Source: Roseomonas sp.
GTDB lineage: Bacteria; Pseudomonadota; Alphaproteobacteria; Acetobacterales; Acetobacteraceae
NCBI GenBank assembly: GCA_020249925.1
Contig: JADCER010000001.1
Location: 17,953-81,952 of the forward strand
Length of the DNA stretch: 64,000 bases
Reading direction: 5' to 3'
Shown here: piece after piece, positions 47,386-55,193 of the stretch
Numbering within the stretch: position 1 is the stretch's first letter
How the letters are laid out: every line of letters starts with the position of its first letter
Program-made: the position numbers and the translations under genes
Notes under the pieces: model-generated
What the model was told of the DNA's origin: nothing
The model's database searches: none
Seen by the model: the letters and a program-made list of their open reading frames with translations, nothing else

Positions 47386-48942
47386 ATGACGTGGCAACCG
47401 GAAATCGAGGAGCTGAAGCGCCGCCAAGCCATGGCCGAAGCCATGGGTGGTCCGGATAAGGTAAAGCGCCAGCATGATGGCGGGCGGCTGACGGTGCGCG
47501 AACGCGTGTTGAAGTTGGTGGATAAGGGCAGCTTCCACGAAGTGGGCGCCATTGCCGGGCGCGGCGACTATGATGCCAAGGGCGATTTGGTAACGCTGAC
47601 CCCTTCCAATTGCGTCATGGGCCGCGCCAAAATTGAAGGCCGCCCCGTGGTGGTGGTGGGTGATGATTTCACCGTGCGCGGTGGCAGCGCCGATGCGACC
47701 ATTCGCGAAAAACCGATCATGGCGGAACGCATGGCGGCTGAATTGCGCCTGCCGATCATTCGCCTGATTGAAGGCTCGGGCGGTGGCGGTTCGGTCAAAA
47801 CCATCGAAACCACGGGCCGCGCCAATCTGCCGGGCGGTGTTGGTGGGACGCAGCTTTATCATCTCACCACACAAAATCTTGGCCTGGTGCCGGTGGTGAC
47901 CCTCGGTCTTGGGTCGGTCGCTGGGCTTGGCGCGGCGCGGCTGGCGGCGGCGCATTATTCGGTCATGACGAAATCCTCGGCGATGTTTGTCGCGGGGCCC
48001 CCGGTGGTGGCGCGCCTGGGCGAGAGCCTGGAAAAGCGCGACCTTGGCGGTTGGGAGATTCAGTGCAAGGCCGGCGCGGTGGATGATGCGGTGGATACGG
48101 AAGAGGAAGCCTTCGCCGCCGCGCGGCGCTTCCTGTCCTACCTGCCGCAATCGGTGTTTGAGGTTTCGCCCCGCTTGCGCTCGCGCGATGATCCGGGGCG
48201 GCGCGATGCGAAGCTGATCAGCGCCATCCCGCGCGATCCGCGCCAAGCCTATAAGATGCGCCCGATTGTTGAGGCGCTGTTTGACAAGGGCAGTTTTTTC
48301 GAAATGGGCCGCTGGTTTGGCCGCCCGATCATCACGGGGCTTGCGCGGCTGGATGGCCTGCCGGTCGCGGTGATGGCATCCGATCCGGTATTCTCGGGCG
48401 GATCCTGGACGGCGGATGCCTGCGCCAAGATCATTCGCTTTGTGGATATGGCGGAAACCTTCCATTTGCCGGTGGTGTATCTGATGGATTGTCCCGGCTT
48501 CGCCGTTGGGTTGGATGCCGAGAAAACCGCCACCATCCGCTGGGGGGTACGCGCCATGGCGGCGGTCAATCAATGCCGCGCGCCCTGGTGCACCGTTATT
48601 CTGCGCAATGCCTTTGGTGTCGCCGGTGTCGTGCATCAACCGGCTGGGCGCTATTCCATCCGCTATGCTTGGCCATCCGGGCGCTGGGGGTCCTTGCCAC
48701 TCGAAGGCGGGATCGAGGCTGCCTATGCCGCTGAGGTGAATGCGGCGACAGATCGTGAAGCGAAAATCGCCGAAATAGATGAGCGTTTGCAGAAGCTGCG
48801 TTCCCCCTTCCGAACCGCCGAGGCCTTTTGGGTCGAGGAAATCATTGACCCGCGCGAAACCCGCCCGCTGCTCTGTGATTTCGCACACATTGCGGAACCC
48901 TTGCGCGGCACGGGCCTCGCCACACTCACCATGCGGCCCTGA
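47386..48942 (+). CDS. Biotin-dependent acyl-CoA carboxylase, carboxyltransferase (beta) subunit
   Basis: A 518-residue crotonase-superfamily carboxyltransferase. The N half has MGGPDKVKRQHDGGRLTVRERVLKLVDKGSF and RLIEGSGGGGSVKT (first oxyanion region); the C half has MASDPVFSGGSWTADACAKIIRFVDMAETFHLPVVYLMDCPGFAVG. It resembles propionyl/methylcrotonyl-CoA carboxylase beta chains. No biotin carboxylase or BCCP gene is adjacent, so it must share a partner encoded elsewhere or serve an atypical substrate. Its end abuts the convergent DUF2189 gene with no space. Confidence 0.85.
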   Translation: MTWQPEIEELKRRQAMAEAMGGPDKVKRQHDGGRLTVRERVLKLVDKGSFHEVGAIAGRGDYDAKGDLVTLTPSNCVMGRAKIEGRPVVVVGDDFTVRGGSADATIREKPIMAERMAAELRLPIIRLIEGSGGGGSVKTIETTGRANLPGGVGGTQLYHLTTQNLGLVPVVTLGLGSVAGLGAARLAAAHYSVMTKSSAMFVAGPPVVARLGESLEKRDLGGWEIQCKAGAVDDAVDTEEEAFAAARRFLSYLPQSVFEVSPRLRSRDDPGRRDAKLISAIPRDPRQAYKMRPIVEALFDKGSFFEMGRWFGRPIITGLARLDGLPVAVMASDPVFSGGSWTADACAKIIRFVDMAETFHLPVVYLMDCPGFAVGLDAEKTATIRWGVRAMAAVNQCRAPWCTVILRNAFGVAGVVHQPAGRYSIRYAWPSGRWGSLPLEGGIEAAYAAEVNAATDREAKIAEIDERLQKLRSPFRTAEAFWVEEIIDPRETRPLLCDFAHIAEPLRGTGLATLTMRP

Positions 48943-49722
48943 TCAGTCTTCGACGACGAGGTCCCTATAGGCATGCCAGGTGGCATGCCCGATCAGCGGC
49001 ACCACAAGCGCAAGACCGAGGAAAAACGGCACCATCGCGAAGGCGGTGAACACCACAATCAGCCCGGCCCAGAAGATCATGGCACCCGGATTGGTGAGCA
49101 CCGCGCGAATGGAAAGCACAATCGCTTCCATGGTTGAGATATCGCGATCCACCAGCAAGGGAATGGAAATCGCTGAAATCGCGAAAGCCACCGCCGCCAG
49201 AATGGCCCCCGCGCCGGTGCCAACAATCAGGAAGGGCAGCAGCATGTCGGATCGCAACATCGCCATTGGCAAATTTTCGAGGCTTGGTGTGAAATTGATG
49301 CCGAACATCAGCATGAAGATCAGCGCCGCCACGCGCACCCAGAATAAATGCAGGATCACCAGCACAACGCCCAAGAAAGCAAGCTGCTGGCCATTGCGCG
49401 TAAAGCCGCGCAAACATTCGCTGAATGTAACTTGCTTGCCCTCAGCGCGGAGCCGGCTAGCCTCATAAAGCCCGGTCGCAAGCAAAGGGGCCACCATGAA
49501 AAACCCTGCCGAGGCTGGCAGAATCACCCAGGCAGAACGCACGCCGAGCAGAATGAGTATCAGCAGCCAGCCCGCAGCGGCCAAGGCGCCACCATAGAAA
49601 AAGCCGATCCTTGGATTGGCCATCAGATCGCGCCAGCCCGCATTCAGCCAGACCCAAGGGCGATCAGGTGCCACCTTACGAACAGTAAGCCGGCGCGGCG
49701 CAATGGCTGCATCGCTTGGCAT
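48943..49722 (-). CDS. DUF2189 integral membrane protein
   Basis: A 259-residue inner-membrane protein with about six helices. WVWLNAGWRDLMANPRIGFFYGGAL is the DUF2189 opening, and HATWHAYRDLVVED closes it, a family-typical C-terminus. The start at 49722 has GGAGGAAGG upstream. It is divergent from ccoN across 172 bp holding an FNR/FixK box, and the family is often found next to cytochrome oxidase genes. Function unknown. Confidence 0.85.
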   Translation of the reverse strand: MPSDAAIAPRRLTVRKVAPDRPWVWLNAGWRDLMANPRIGFFYGGALAAAGWLLILILLGVRSAWVILPASAGFFMVAPLLATGLYEASRLRAEGKQVTFSECLRGFTRNGQQLAFLGVVLVILHLFWVRVAALIFMLMFGINFTPSLENLPMAMLRSDMLLPFLIVGTGAGAILAAVAFAISAISIPLLVDRDISTMEAIVLSIRAVLTNPGAMIFWAGLIVVFTAFAMVPFFLGLALVVPLIGHATWHAYRDLVVED

Positions 49723-49802
49723 GAAACCTTCCTCCGCTTGCCCCGCAGGCGCCAGACCCGCGCGGTTGAAGTTACAATCTAGCCGCAACCACCTTGGGCA
49801 AA

Positions 49803-49816
49803 TTGATCAGGATCAA
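49803..49816 (+). promoter_or_regulatory. FNR/FixK (Crp-Fnr) box upstream of ccoN
   Basis: TTGATCAGGATCAA is an exact match to the FNR/FixK/ANR consensus TTGAT-N4-ATCAA. It is centred 85 bp before the ccoN ATG, room for a class II promoter with the box at about -41. It could also act on the divergent DUF2189 gene. Low-oxygen induction of the cbb3 operon is the expected outcome. Confidence 0.85.
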
Positions 49817-49894
49817 GGACGCGCCATGCGGCCCGTTCTTTCCTAGGCTCCGACGCGGCTGATTCGGTGTCCCGCGTCTTGAGGGAGACTAAAC

Positions 49895-51373
49895 ATGGCC
49901 GCCATTGCCGCCACGGGGCGCGTTGCGCCCGGGGATCAGCCCGTCTTTGTAGAAGGCCCGATCCGCGCCTTTGCCATCGCCACCGCCTTTTGGGGCGTTG
50001 TGGGATTTCTGGTGGGCGTTGTCATTGCGCTGCAGCTCGCATTCCCTTTGCTCAATCTTGATCTGGAATGGACCAGCTTCGGGCGGTTGCGCCCGGTGCA
50101 TACCAGCGCGGTGATTTTCGCCTTTGGCGGCAATGCGCTGTTCCTGACCAGCCTTTTCATCGTGCAGCGCACCTGCCGTGCGCGCCTGTTTGGCGGCGAT
50201 GACATGGGGTGGTTCCTGTTCTGGGGCTATCAATTTGTCATTGTCATGGCGGCACTTGGCTATGTGCTCGGCATCACCCAGGGCAAGGAATATGCCGAAC
50301 CGGAATGGTATGTGGATTTGTGGCTGACGGTGGTTTGGGTTTTCTATCTGATCGCCTTTGGCGGCACGCTGATGCGCCGCGAAGAACCGCATATCTATGT
50401 GGCGAATTGGTTCTTCCTCGCTTTCATCATCACCGTCGCTTTGCTGCATATCGGCAATAATATCTCCATCCCCGTCAGCCTTGGATCATCGCATTCCTAT
50501 TCCGCGCCCGCTGGCGTGCAGGGGGCCATGATCCAATGGTGGTATGGCCATAACGCGGTGGGCTTCTTCCTGACAGCCGGCTTTCTGGGGATGATGTATT
50601 ACCTGATCCCGAAGCAGGCGGATCGGCCGGTTTATTCCTATCGGCTTTCGATCATCCATTTCTGGACCTTGATTTTTTTGTATATCTGGGCGGGGCCGCA
50701 CCATCTGCATTACACGGCGCTGCCCGATTGGGCGCAGACGCTCGGCATGGTGTTTTCCGTCATGCTCTGGATGCCGTCCTGGGGTGGAATGATCAATGGC
50801 CTGATGACGCTCTCGGGCGCTTGGGACAAGCTGCGCACCAATCCGGCTTTGCGCTTCAGTGTGGCGGCGGTGGGCTTTTATGGCATGTCCACCTTTGAAG
50901 GCCCGGTCATGTCCATCAAGGCCGTGAATGGTCTTTCGCATTACACGGATTGGACCATCGGCCATGTGCATTCCGGTGCCATGGGCTGGGTCGGCTTCAT
51001 TTCCTTCGGCGCGCTTTACTATCTTTTCCCCGTGCTCTGGCGGAAAAAAGCGATCTGGAGCGAACGCCTGATCTCCTGGCATTTCTGGGTCGCGACCCTT
51101 GGGATCGTCTTCTACATCACCGCCATGTGGGTCTCCGGCATCATGCAGGGCCTGATGTGGCGCGCCTTTGATGAGCTCGGCTTCCTGCAATATTCCTTCG
51201 TGGAAACCGTGGAAGCCATGCATCCCTATTACGTCATTCGCGCGATTGGCGGGGTGCTCTACCTGGCTGGCGCGCTGATCATGGCCTTCAATTTGTGGAA
51301 GACCGTCACTGAAGGGGAAGCCGCGGAACCCGCGCCGCGCTTTGCCCCTGCCCATGCTGTCGCGGCGGAATAG
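49895..51373 (+). CDS. ccoN: cbb3-type cytochrome c oxidase subunit I
   Basis: A 492-residue catalytic subunit of the high-affinity proton-pumping terminal oxidase, with about 12 transmembrane helices binding heme b, heme b3 and Cu[20 protein letters not shown] contains the first heme His, [35 protein letters not shown] the CuB His and cross-linked Tyr region, and [27 protein letters not shown] further His ligands; [15 protein letters not shown] follows. First gene of ccoNOQP, controlled by the FNR/FixK box. Confidence 0.97.
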   Translation: MAAIAATGRVAPGDQPVFVEGPIRAFAIATAFWGVVGFLVGVVIALQLAFPLLNLDLEWTSFGRLRPVHTSAVIFAFGGNALFLTSLFIVQRTCRARLFGGDDMGWFLFWGYQFVIVMAALGYVLGITQGKEYAEPEWYVDLWLTVVWVFYLIAFGGTLMRREEPHIYVANWFFLAFIITVALLHIGNNISIPVSLGSSHSYSAPAGVQGAMIQWWYGHNAVGFFLTAGFLGMMYYLIPKQADRPVYSYRLSIIHFWTLIFLYIWAGPHHLHYTALPDWAQTLGMVFSVMLWMPSWGGMINGLMTLSGAWDKLRTNPALRFSVAAVGFYGMSTFEGPVMSIKAVNGLSHYTDWTIGHVHSGAMGWVGFISFGALYYLFPVLWRKKAIWSERLISWHFWVATLGIVFYITAMWVSGIMQGLMWRAFDELGFLQYSFVETVEAMHPYYVIRAIGGVLYLAGALIMAFNLWKTVTEGEAAEPAPRFAPAHAVAAE

Positions 51374-51388
51374 AAGGAGGATCGGCAA

Positions 51389-52123
51389 ATGTTCCGCTGG
51401 CTTCGTGACCACGGCGTTATTGAACGCAATGTTGTCCTGATGGGTGTGCTGACGCTGCTCACGGTTTCCATTGGCGGTCTGGTGCAGATTGTCCCGCTAT
51501 TCACGGTGGAAACCACGATTGAGCGTGTGCAGGGCATCAGACCTTACACACCACTCGAACAAATGGGGCGCAATATCTATGTGCGGGAAGGCTGCTATGT
51601 CTGCCATAGCCAGATGATCCGCCCCTTCCGTGATGAATTGGAACGCTACGGCCATTTCAGCCTGGCGGCGGAAAGCATGTATGACCACCCGTTCCAATGG
51701 GGTTCCAAGCGCACCGGGCCTGACCTGGCGCGGGTTGGCGGCCGTTATTCGGATGATTGGCATGCGGCGCATTTGCGCTCACCCCGCGCCGTGGTGCCGG
51801 CTTCCATAATGCCGCCCTATTCCTTCCTGGATCGGCCTTTGGATTACAGCCGAGTGGCGGATCATCTGCGGGCATTGCGTGCGGTTGGTGTGCCTTACAC
51901 CGACGAGATGATCGCGAATGCCAAGGCCGATCTGGAAGCCCAGGCGCGGCCGGATGCGGATGCAACGGCCTTCAATGCGCGTTATGCCCGCGCCCGGCAG
52001 GCGGCTTTCGATGGCGATCCTGTGCGTATCACGGAAATGGATGCGCTGGTGGCTTATTTGCAAATGCTCGGCACGCTCGTGGATTTCCGCGATGTGACGC
52101 CGGCGCAGTTGCGGCAGCAGTAA
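51389..52123 (+). CDS. ccoO: cbb3-type cytochrome c oxidase subunit II (monoheme)
   Basis: A 244-residue membrane-anchored c-type cytochrome. One N-terminal transmembrane helix ([25 protein letters not shown]) is followed by periplasmic [17 protein letters not shown], the single CxxCH heme site, and [21 protein letters not shown] with the distal Met region at [11 protein letters not shown]. It passes electrons from CcoP to CcoN. AGAAGGAGGA precedes the ATG, 15 bp after ccoN. Confidence 0.97.
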   Translation: MFRWLRDHGVIERNVVLMGVLTLLTVSIGGLVQIVPLFTVETTIERVQGIRPYTPLEQMGRNIYVREGCYVCHSQMIRPFRDELERYGHFSLAAESMYDHPFQWGSKRTGPDLARVGGRYSDDWHAAHLRSPRAVVPASIMPPYSFLDRPLDYSRVADHLRALRAVGVPYTDEMIANAKADLEAQARPDADATAFNARYARARQAAFDGDPVRITEMDALVAYLQMLGTLVDFRDVTPAQLRQQ

Positions 52124-52135
52124 GGGGGGCGGAAG

Positions 52136-52306
52136 ATGCAAAACCTGGTTGAACTCTACCCCGCGCTCCGCGCCCTATGGGTGGTTTGGTTCTTTGTCCT
52201 GTTCCTGGGGATGGTGTGGTTCGTGATGCGGCCATCGCGGCGCAAGCATTTTGAATCCCTTGGCGATATACCGCTGCGCGATGACCGCGCGCCGCCCCGC
52301 TCGTAA
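52136..52306 (+). CDS. ccoQ: cbb3-type cytochrome c oxidase subunit CcoQ
   Basis: A 56-residue small subunit not prominent as an open frame. It reads MQNLVELYPALRALWVVWFF, then a continuing single transmembrane helix ending near FVMRPSRRKHFE, and a polar tail (DIPLRDDRAPPRS). Size, one helix, position between ccoO and ccoP, and GGGGGGCGGAAG before the ATG identify CcoQ, which stabilises the complex. The next ribosome-binding site (AAGGAG) overlaps its stop. Confidence 0.9.
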   Translation: MQNLVELYPALRALWVVWFFVLFLGMVWFVMRPSRRKHFESLGDIPLRDDRAPPRS

Positions 52307-52318
52307 GGAGTAACGGCC

Positions 52319-53188
52319 ATGCCGACGAAAATCGAAAAAGACAAGCTGAGCGGTCAGGATACCACCGGCCATGAATGGGATGGGCTGAAGGAACTCAATA
52401 CGCCTCTGCCCAGATGGTGGCTTTGGACCTTTTATGCGACCATCGCCTTCAGCCTGGTTTGGGTGGTGATCTATCCGGCGCTGCCGATCCCCGGCGCGAC
52501 GGGCACTTCCGGCTGGATCGCACGTGAAGCGGTGATGCGGGATGTGCAGCAGGCGGAAGCGCGCATGGCGCCAATGATGTCGCGCCTGCGTGCCGCCACG
52601 CCGGAACAGATTGCGGCCGATCCGGAATTGCGCGCCTTTGCCATGGCAGGTGGGCGCGGCGCCTTCGCCAATAATTGCGCAAGCTGCCATGGCGCGGGCG
52701 GGCAGGGGGCTTTGGGGGGCTTTCCATCGCTTGCCGATGATGAATGGATTTGGGGCGGCAGCCTTGATGCCATTCATCACACCATCGCCCATGGCATTCG
52801 TGCCAATGAAAGCGATGACCAGCGCCAAAGCCAGATGCCGCGCTTCCTGACCGATGGCGTGCTGACGCGCCCGCAGGTGAATGATGTGGCGGAACATGTG
52901 CTGTCGCTGACCAATCGCGCAACGGATCAGGCTGCGGCCGGACGCGGTGCGGCGCTTTATGCCGAAAACTGTGCATCCTGCCATGGCGAAAAGGGTGAGG
53001 GCATCCGCGATGTCGGCGCGCCGCGGCTTTCCGATCAGGTCTGGCTTTATGGTGGCGACAAGGCTTCCATCGTGCAGAGCATTTCCAATGCGCGCGCCGG
53101 CGTCATGCCAAGCTGGGGCAAGCGGCTTGATCCCGCCATCATCAATATGCTGACGGTCTATGTGCATAGCCTTGGCGGCGGTGAATAG
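52319..53188 (+). CDS. ccoP: cbb3-type cytochrome c oxidase subunit III (diheme)
   Basis: A 289-residue membrane-bound diheme cytochrome c. After TGHEWDGLKELNTPLPRWWLWTFYATIAFSLVWVVIYP (the CcoP N-terminal helix), two CxxCH heme sites follow: NNCASCHGAGGQG and ENCASCHGEKGEG, each with a downstream Met. It accepts electrons from soluble cytochrome c or bc1. TAAGGAG overlaps the ccoQ stop. Confidence 0.97.
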   Translation: MPTKIEKDKLSGQDTTGHEWDGLKELNTPLPRWWLWTFYATIAFSLVWVVIYPALPIPGATGTSGWIAREAVMRDVQQAEARMAPMMSRLRAATPEQIAADPELRAFAMAGGRGAFANNCASCHGAGGQGALGGFPSLADDEWIWGGSLDAIHHTIAHGIRANESDDQRQSQMPRFLTDGVLTRPQVNDVAEHVLSLTNRATDQAAAGRGAALYAENCASCHGEKGEGIRDVGAPRLSDQVWLYGGDKASIVQSISNARAGVMPSWGKRLDPAIINMLTVYVHSLGGGE

Positions 53189-53208
53189 GAAAAGCGCGGT
53201 CATTTCCC

Positions 53209-54714
53209 ATGGGCGAGATCAAAACCCCCGAGAAGCTGAAGCCTGAGGCCGAGACAGTGGAAGCTGCCCCGCCCTCACTTTACGCTGATCGCGAGCGTGT
53301 CTATCCGAAGGCGGTCTTCGGCAAGGTCCGCAGCGTGAAATGGGCGGTGCTGATTCTCTGCCTGGCGCTTTACTACCTTGTACCCTGGCTGCGCTGGGAT
53401 CGTGGCCCGGGCATGCCGGATCAGGCTGTGCTGGTGGATATGACCAATGCGCGGCTGTTCTTCTTCTGGATAGAAATCTGGCCGCAGGAAATCTATTTCC
53501 TGACCGGTGCGCTGATCCTTGGCGCATTCGCCCTTTTCGCAGTGTCTTCGCTGTTTGGCCGGTTGTGGTGCGGTTTCACCTGCCCGCAAACCGTCTGGAC
53601 CGATCTTTTCATGTTTGTGGAGCGCTGGATTGAAGGTGATCGCAATGCGCGCATGAAGCTGGATGCCGGGCCGCGCAATGGCGCCTATTGGTCACGCAAA
53701 TTCGCCAAGCATGGCGCCTGGCTTTTCATCGCAGCCGCCACGGGCGGCGCCTGGATCATGTATTTCAATGATGCGCCCACCATCACACGGCAATTCTTCA
53801 CGGGTGATGCCGGCGTCATGGTCTATTTCTTCTTCGCGCTGTTTGCCGGTTTTACCTATCTGCTGGCGGGTTGGGCGCGCGAACAGGTCTGCGTCTATAT
53901 GTGCCCCTGGCCGCGCTTTCAGGCGGCGATGCTGGATGAAAATTCGCTGGTCGTGACGTATCGCGATTGGCGCGGCGAACCGCGTGGCAAGGCCAAAGCG
54001 GATGGTGTTGGCGATTGCGTGGATTGCGCGGCCTGTGTGCATGTCTGCCCGACTGGGATTGATATCCGCGATGGGCAGCAGCTTGAATGCATCGGCTGCG
54101 GGCTTTGCATTGATGCCTGCGATTCCGTCATGGGCAAGCTGGGCCGCCCCAAGGGGCTGGTTGCTTTTGAAACCCTGAACAATCTTGCCGCCAGCGCGGC
54201 TGCCGCCGCGGCACTGCCGCCCGGGCCGCAACGCCAGCAGGTGGGCATGGCCGCGCGCCGCGTGCCGCGCTTCATTCGCCCGCGTACCATCATGTATGGC
54301 GCGGCATTGTCTCTGGTGGCGCTGATCATGCTGGGCGCTTTTGTCATGCGTTCAACGCTGGATGTCACGGTGCTGCGGGACCGCGCGCCGCTTTTTGTGC
54401 GCCTTTCGGATGGTGGCATTCGCAATGCTTATACGCTCAAGATTGTGAACAAAACGCATGATGACGCGCCGCTGACGCTGGTGCTGGAAGCGCCGCCTGG
54501 GCTGCGCCTGACGGTGCAGGATGTGGAAGCCGCCGGTGAAGGCCGCTATCCGCTTTCCCGCCGCGCTGATGGCATTACGCAATATCGCGTTTTCATCGCG
54601 GCGCCTTCCGGTTTGAAGCTGCAGGAATCAACCCCCATCACCTTCCGCCTGCTGGACGCTGCGGGCCGCCTTGCCACCAGCCAGGCCAGCGTCTTTCTGG
54701 GACCCAAGCCATGA
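53209..54714 (+). CDS. ccoG: cbb3 oxidase assembly protein CcoG (FixG, RdxA family)
   Basis: A 501-residue inner-membrane iron-sulfur protein, reported in other species to reduce copper for CuB delivery. Several helices alternate with GRLWCGFTCPQTVWTD and CVYMCPWPRFQ, then two 4Fe-4S ferredoxin motifs CVDCAACVHVCPTGIDIRDG and CIGCGLCIDACD. The C-terminal Ig-like periplasmic domain (about 390-500) ends ATSQASVFLGPKP. The stop overlaps the ccoH start by four bases. Confidence 0.95.
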   Translation: MGEIKTPEKLKPEAETVEAAPPSLYADRERVYPKAVFGKVRSVKWAVLILCLALYYLVPWLRWDRGPGMPDQAVLVDMTNARLFFFWIEIWPQEIYFLTGALILGAFALFAVSSLFGRLWCGFTCPQTVWTDLFMFVERWIEGDRNARMKLDAGPRNGAYWSRKFAKHGAWLFIAAATGGAWIMYFNDAPTITRQFFTGDAGVMVYFFFALFAGFTYLLAGWAREQVCVYMCPWPRFQAAMLDENSLVVTYRDWRGEPRGKAKADGVGDCVDCAACVHVCPTGIDIRDGQQLECIGCGLCIDACDSVMGKLGRPKGLVAFETLNNLAASAAAAAALPPGPQRQQVGMAARRVPRFIRPRTIMYGAALSLVALIMLGAFVMRSTLDVTVLRDRAPLFVRLSDGGIRNAYTLKIVNKTHDDAPLTLVLEAPPGLRLTVQDVEAAGEGRYPLSRRADGITQYRVFIAAPSGLKLQESTPITFRLLDAAGRLATSQASVFLGPKP

Positions 54715-55193
54715 GCATGACCATGCAACGCGATTATGACCCGAAGCGTGGGCGTTGGATCCCTTGGGTCTTTGTGGGCGGCATGGCGCTGGTGGTGGTG
54801 GTCAATGCTGTATTTGTCTGGTTTGCGCTTTCCACCTTCACCGGCGTGACCGTGCCGCGCGCTTATGAACGCGGCCGCGGCTATGATCAGGTATTGGCAG
54901 AAGCCGCGCGCCAGGATGCGCTGGGCTGGCGCGGAGAGATCACACTTGATGCCGGCATGCTGCGCCTTGTGATGCGGGACGCTCAGCAACAACCACTGCA
55001 TGGCCGGGTTGAGGGCATCATGCTACGCCCGTTGGAAGGGGTGGAAGTACCGCTCGGCTTCAATGCCACTGGCCATGGGCGTTTCGCGGCGCGGTTGGAA
55101 TCACTCCGCGCCGGGCAATGGGAAGCGCGGCTGACCTTCTTCGATGAAGCCGGCACGGCTTTTGACCTGCGCAAGCGCTTCATCCTGCCATGA
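54711..55193 (+). CDS. ccoH: cbb3 oxidase assembly protein CcoH (FixH)
   Basis: A 160-residue single-span membrane protein. After a short cytosolic start (YDPKRGRWIPW) comes a helix (VFVGGMALVVVVNAVFVWFALSTFTGV) and then a periplasmic FixH domain (YERGRGYDQVLAEAARQDALGWRGEITL). CcoH stabilises early assembly intermediates of CcoN. It overlaps ccoG and ccoI by ATGA at both ends, a tightly coupled ccoGHIS unit. Confidence 0.92.
   Translation: MSMTMQRDYDPKRGRWIPWVFVGGMALVVVVNAVFVWFALSTFTGVTVPRAYERGRGYDQVLAEAARQDALGWRGEITLDAGMLRLVMRDAQQQPLHGRVEGIMLRPLEGVEVPLGFNATGHGRFAARLESLRAGQWEARLTFFDEAGTAFDLRKRFILP

Noticed and set aside
47290..48888. Long open frame of 532 codons antisense to the carboxyltransferase
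   Set aside because: GC-rich shadow frame; composition is His/Arg/Gly-rich with no recognisable domain, and the plus-strand gene is well supported by family motifs.
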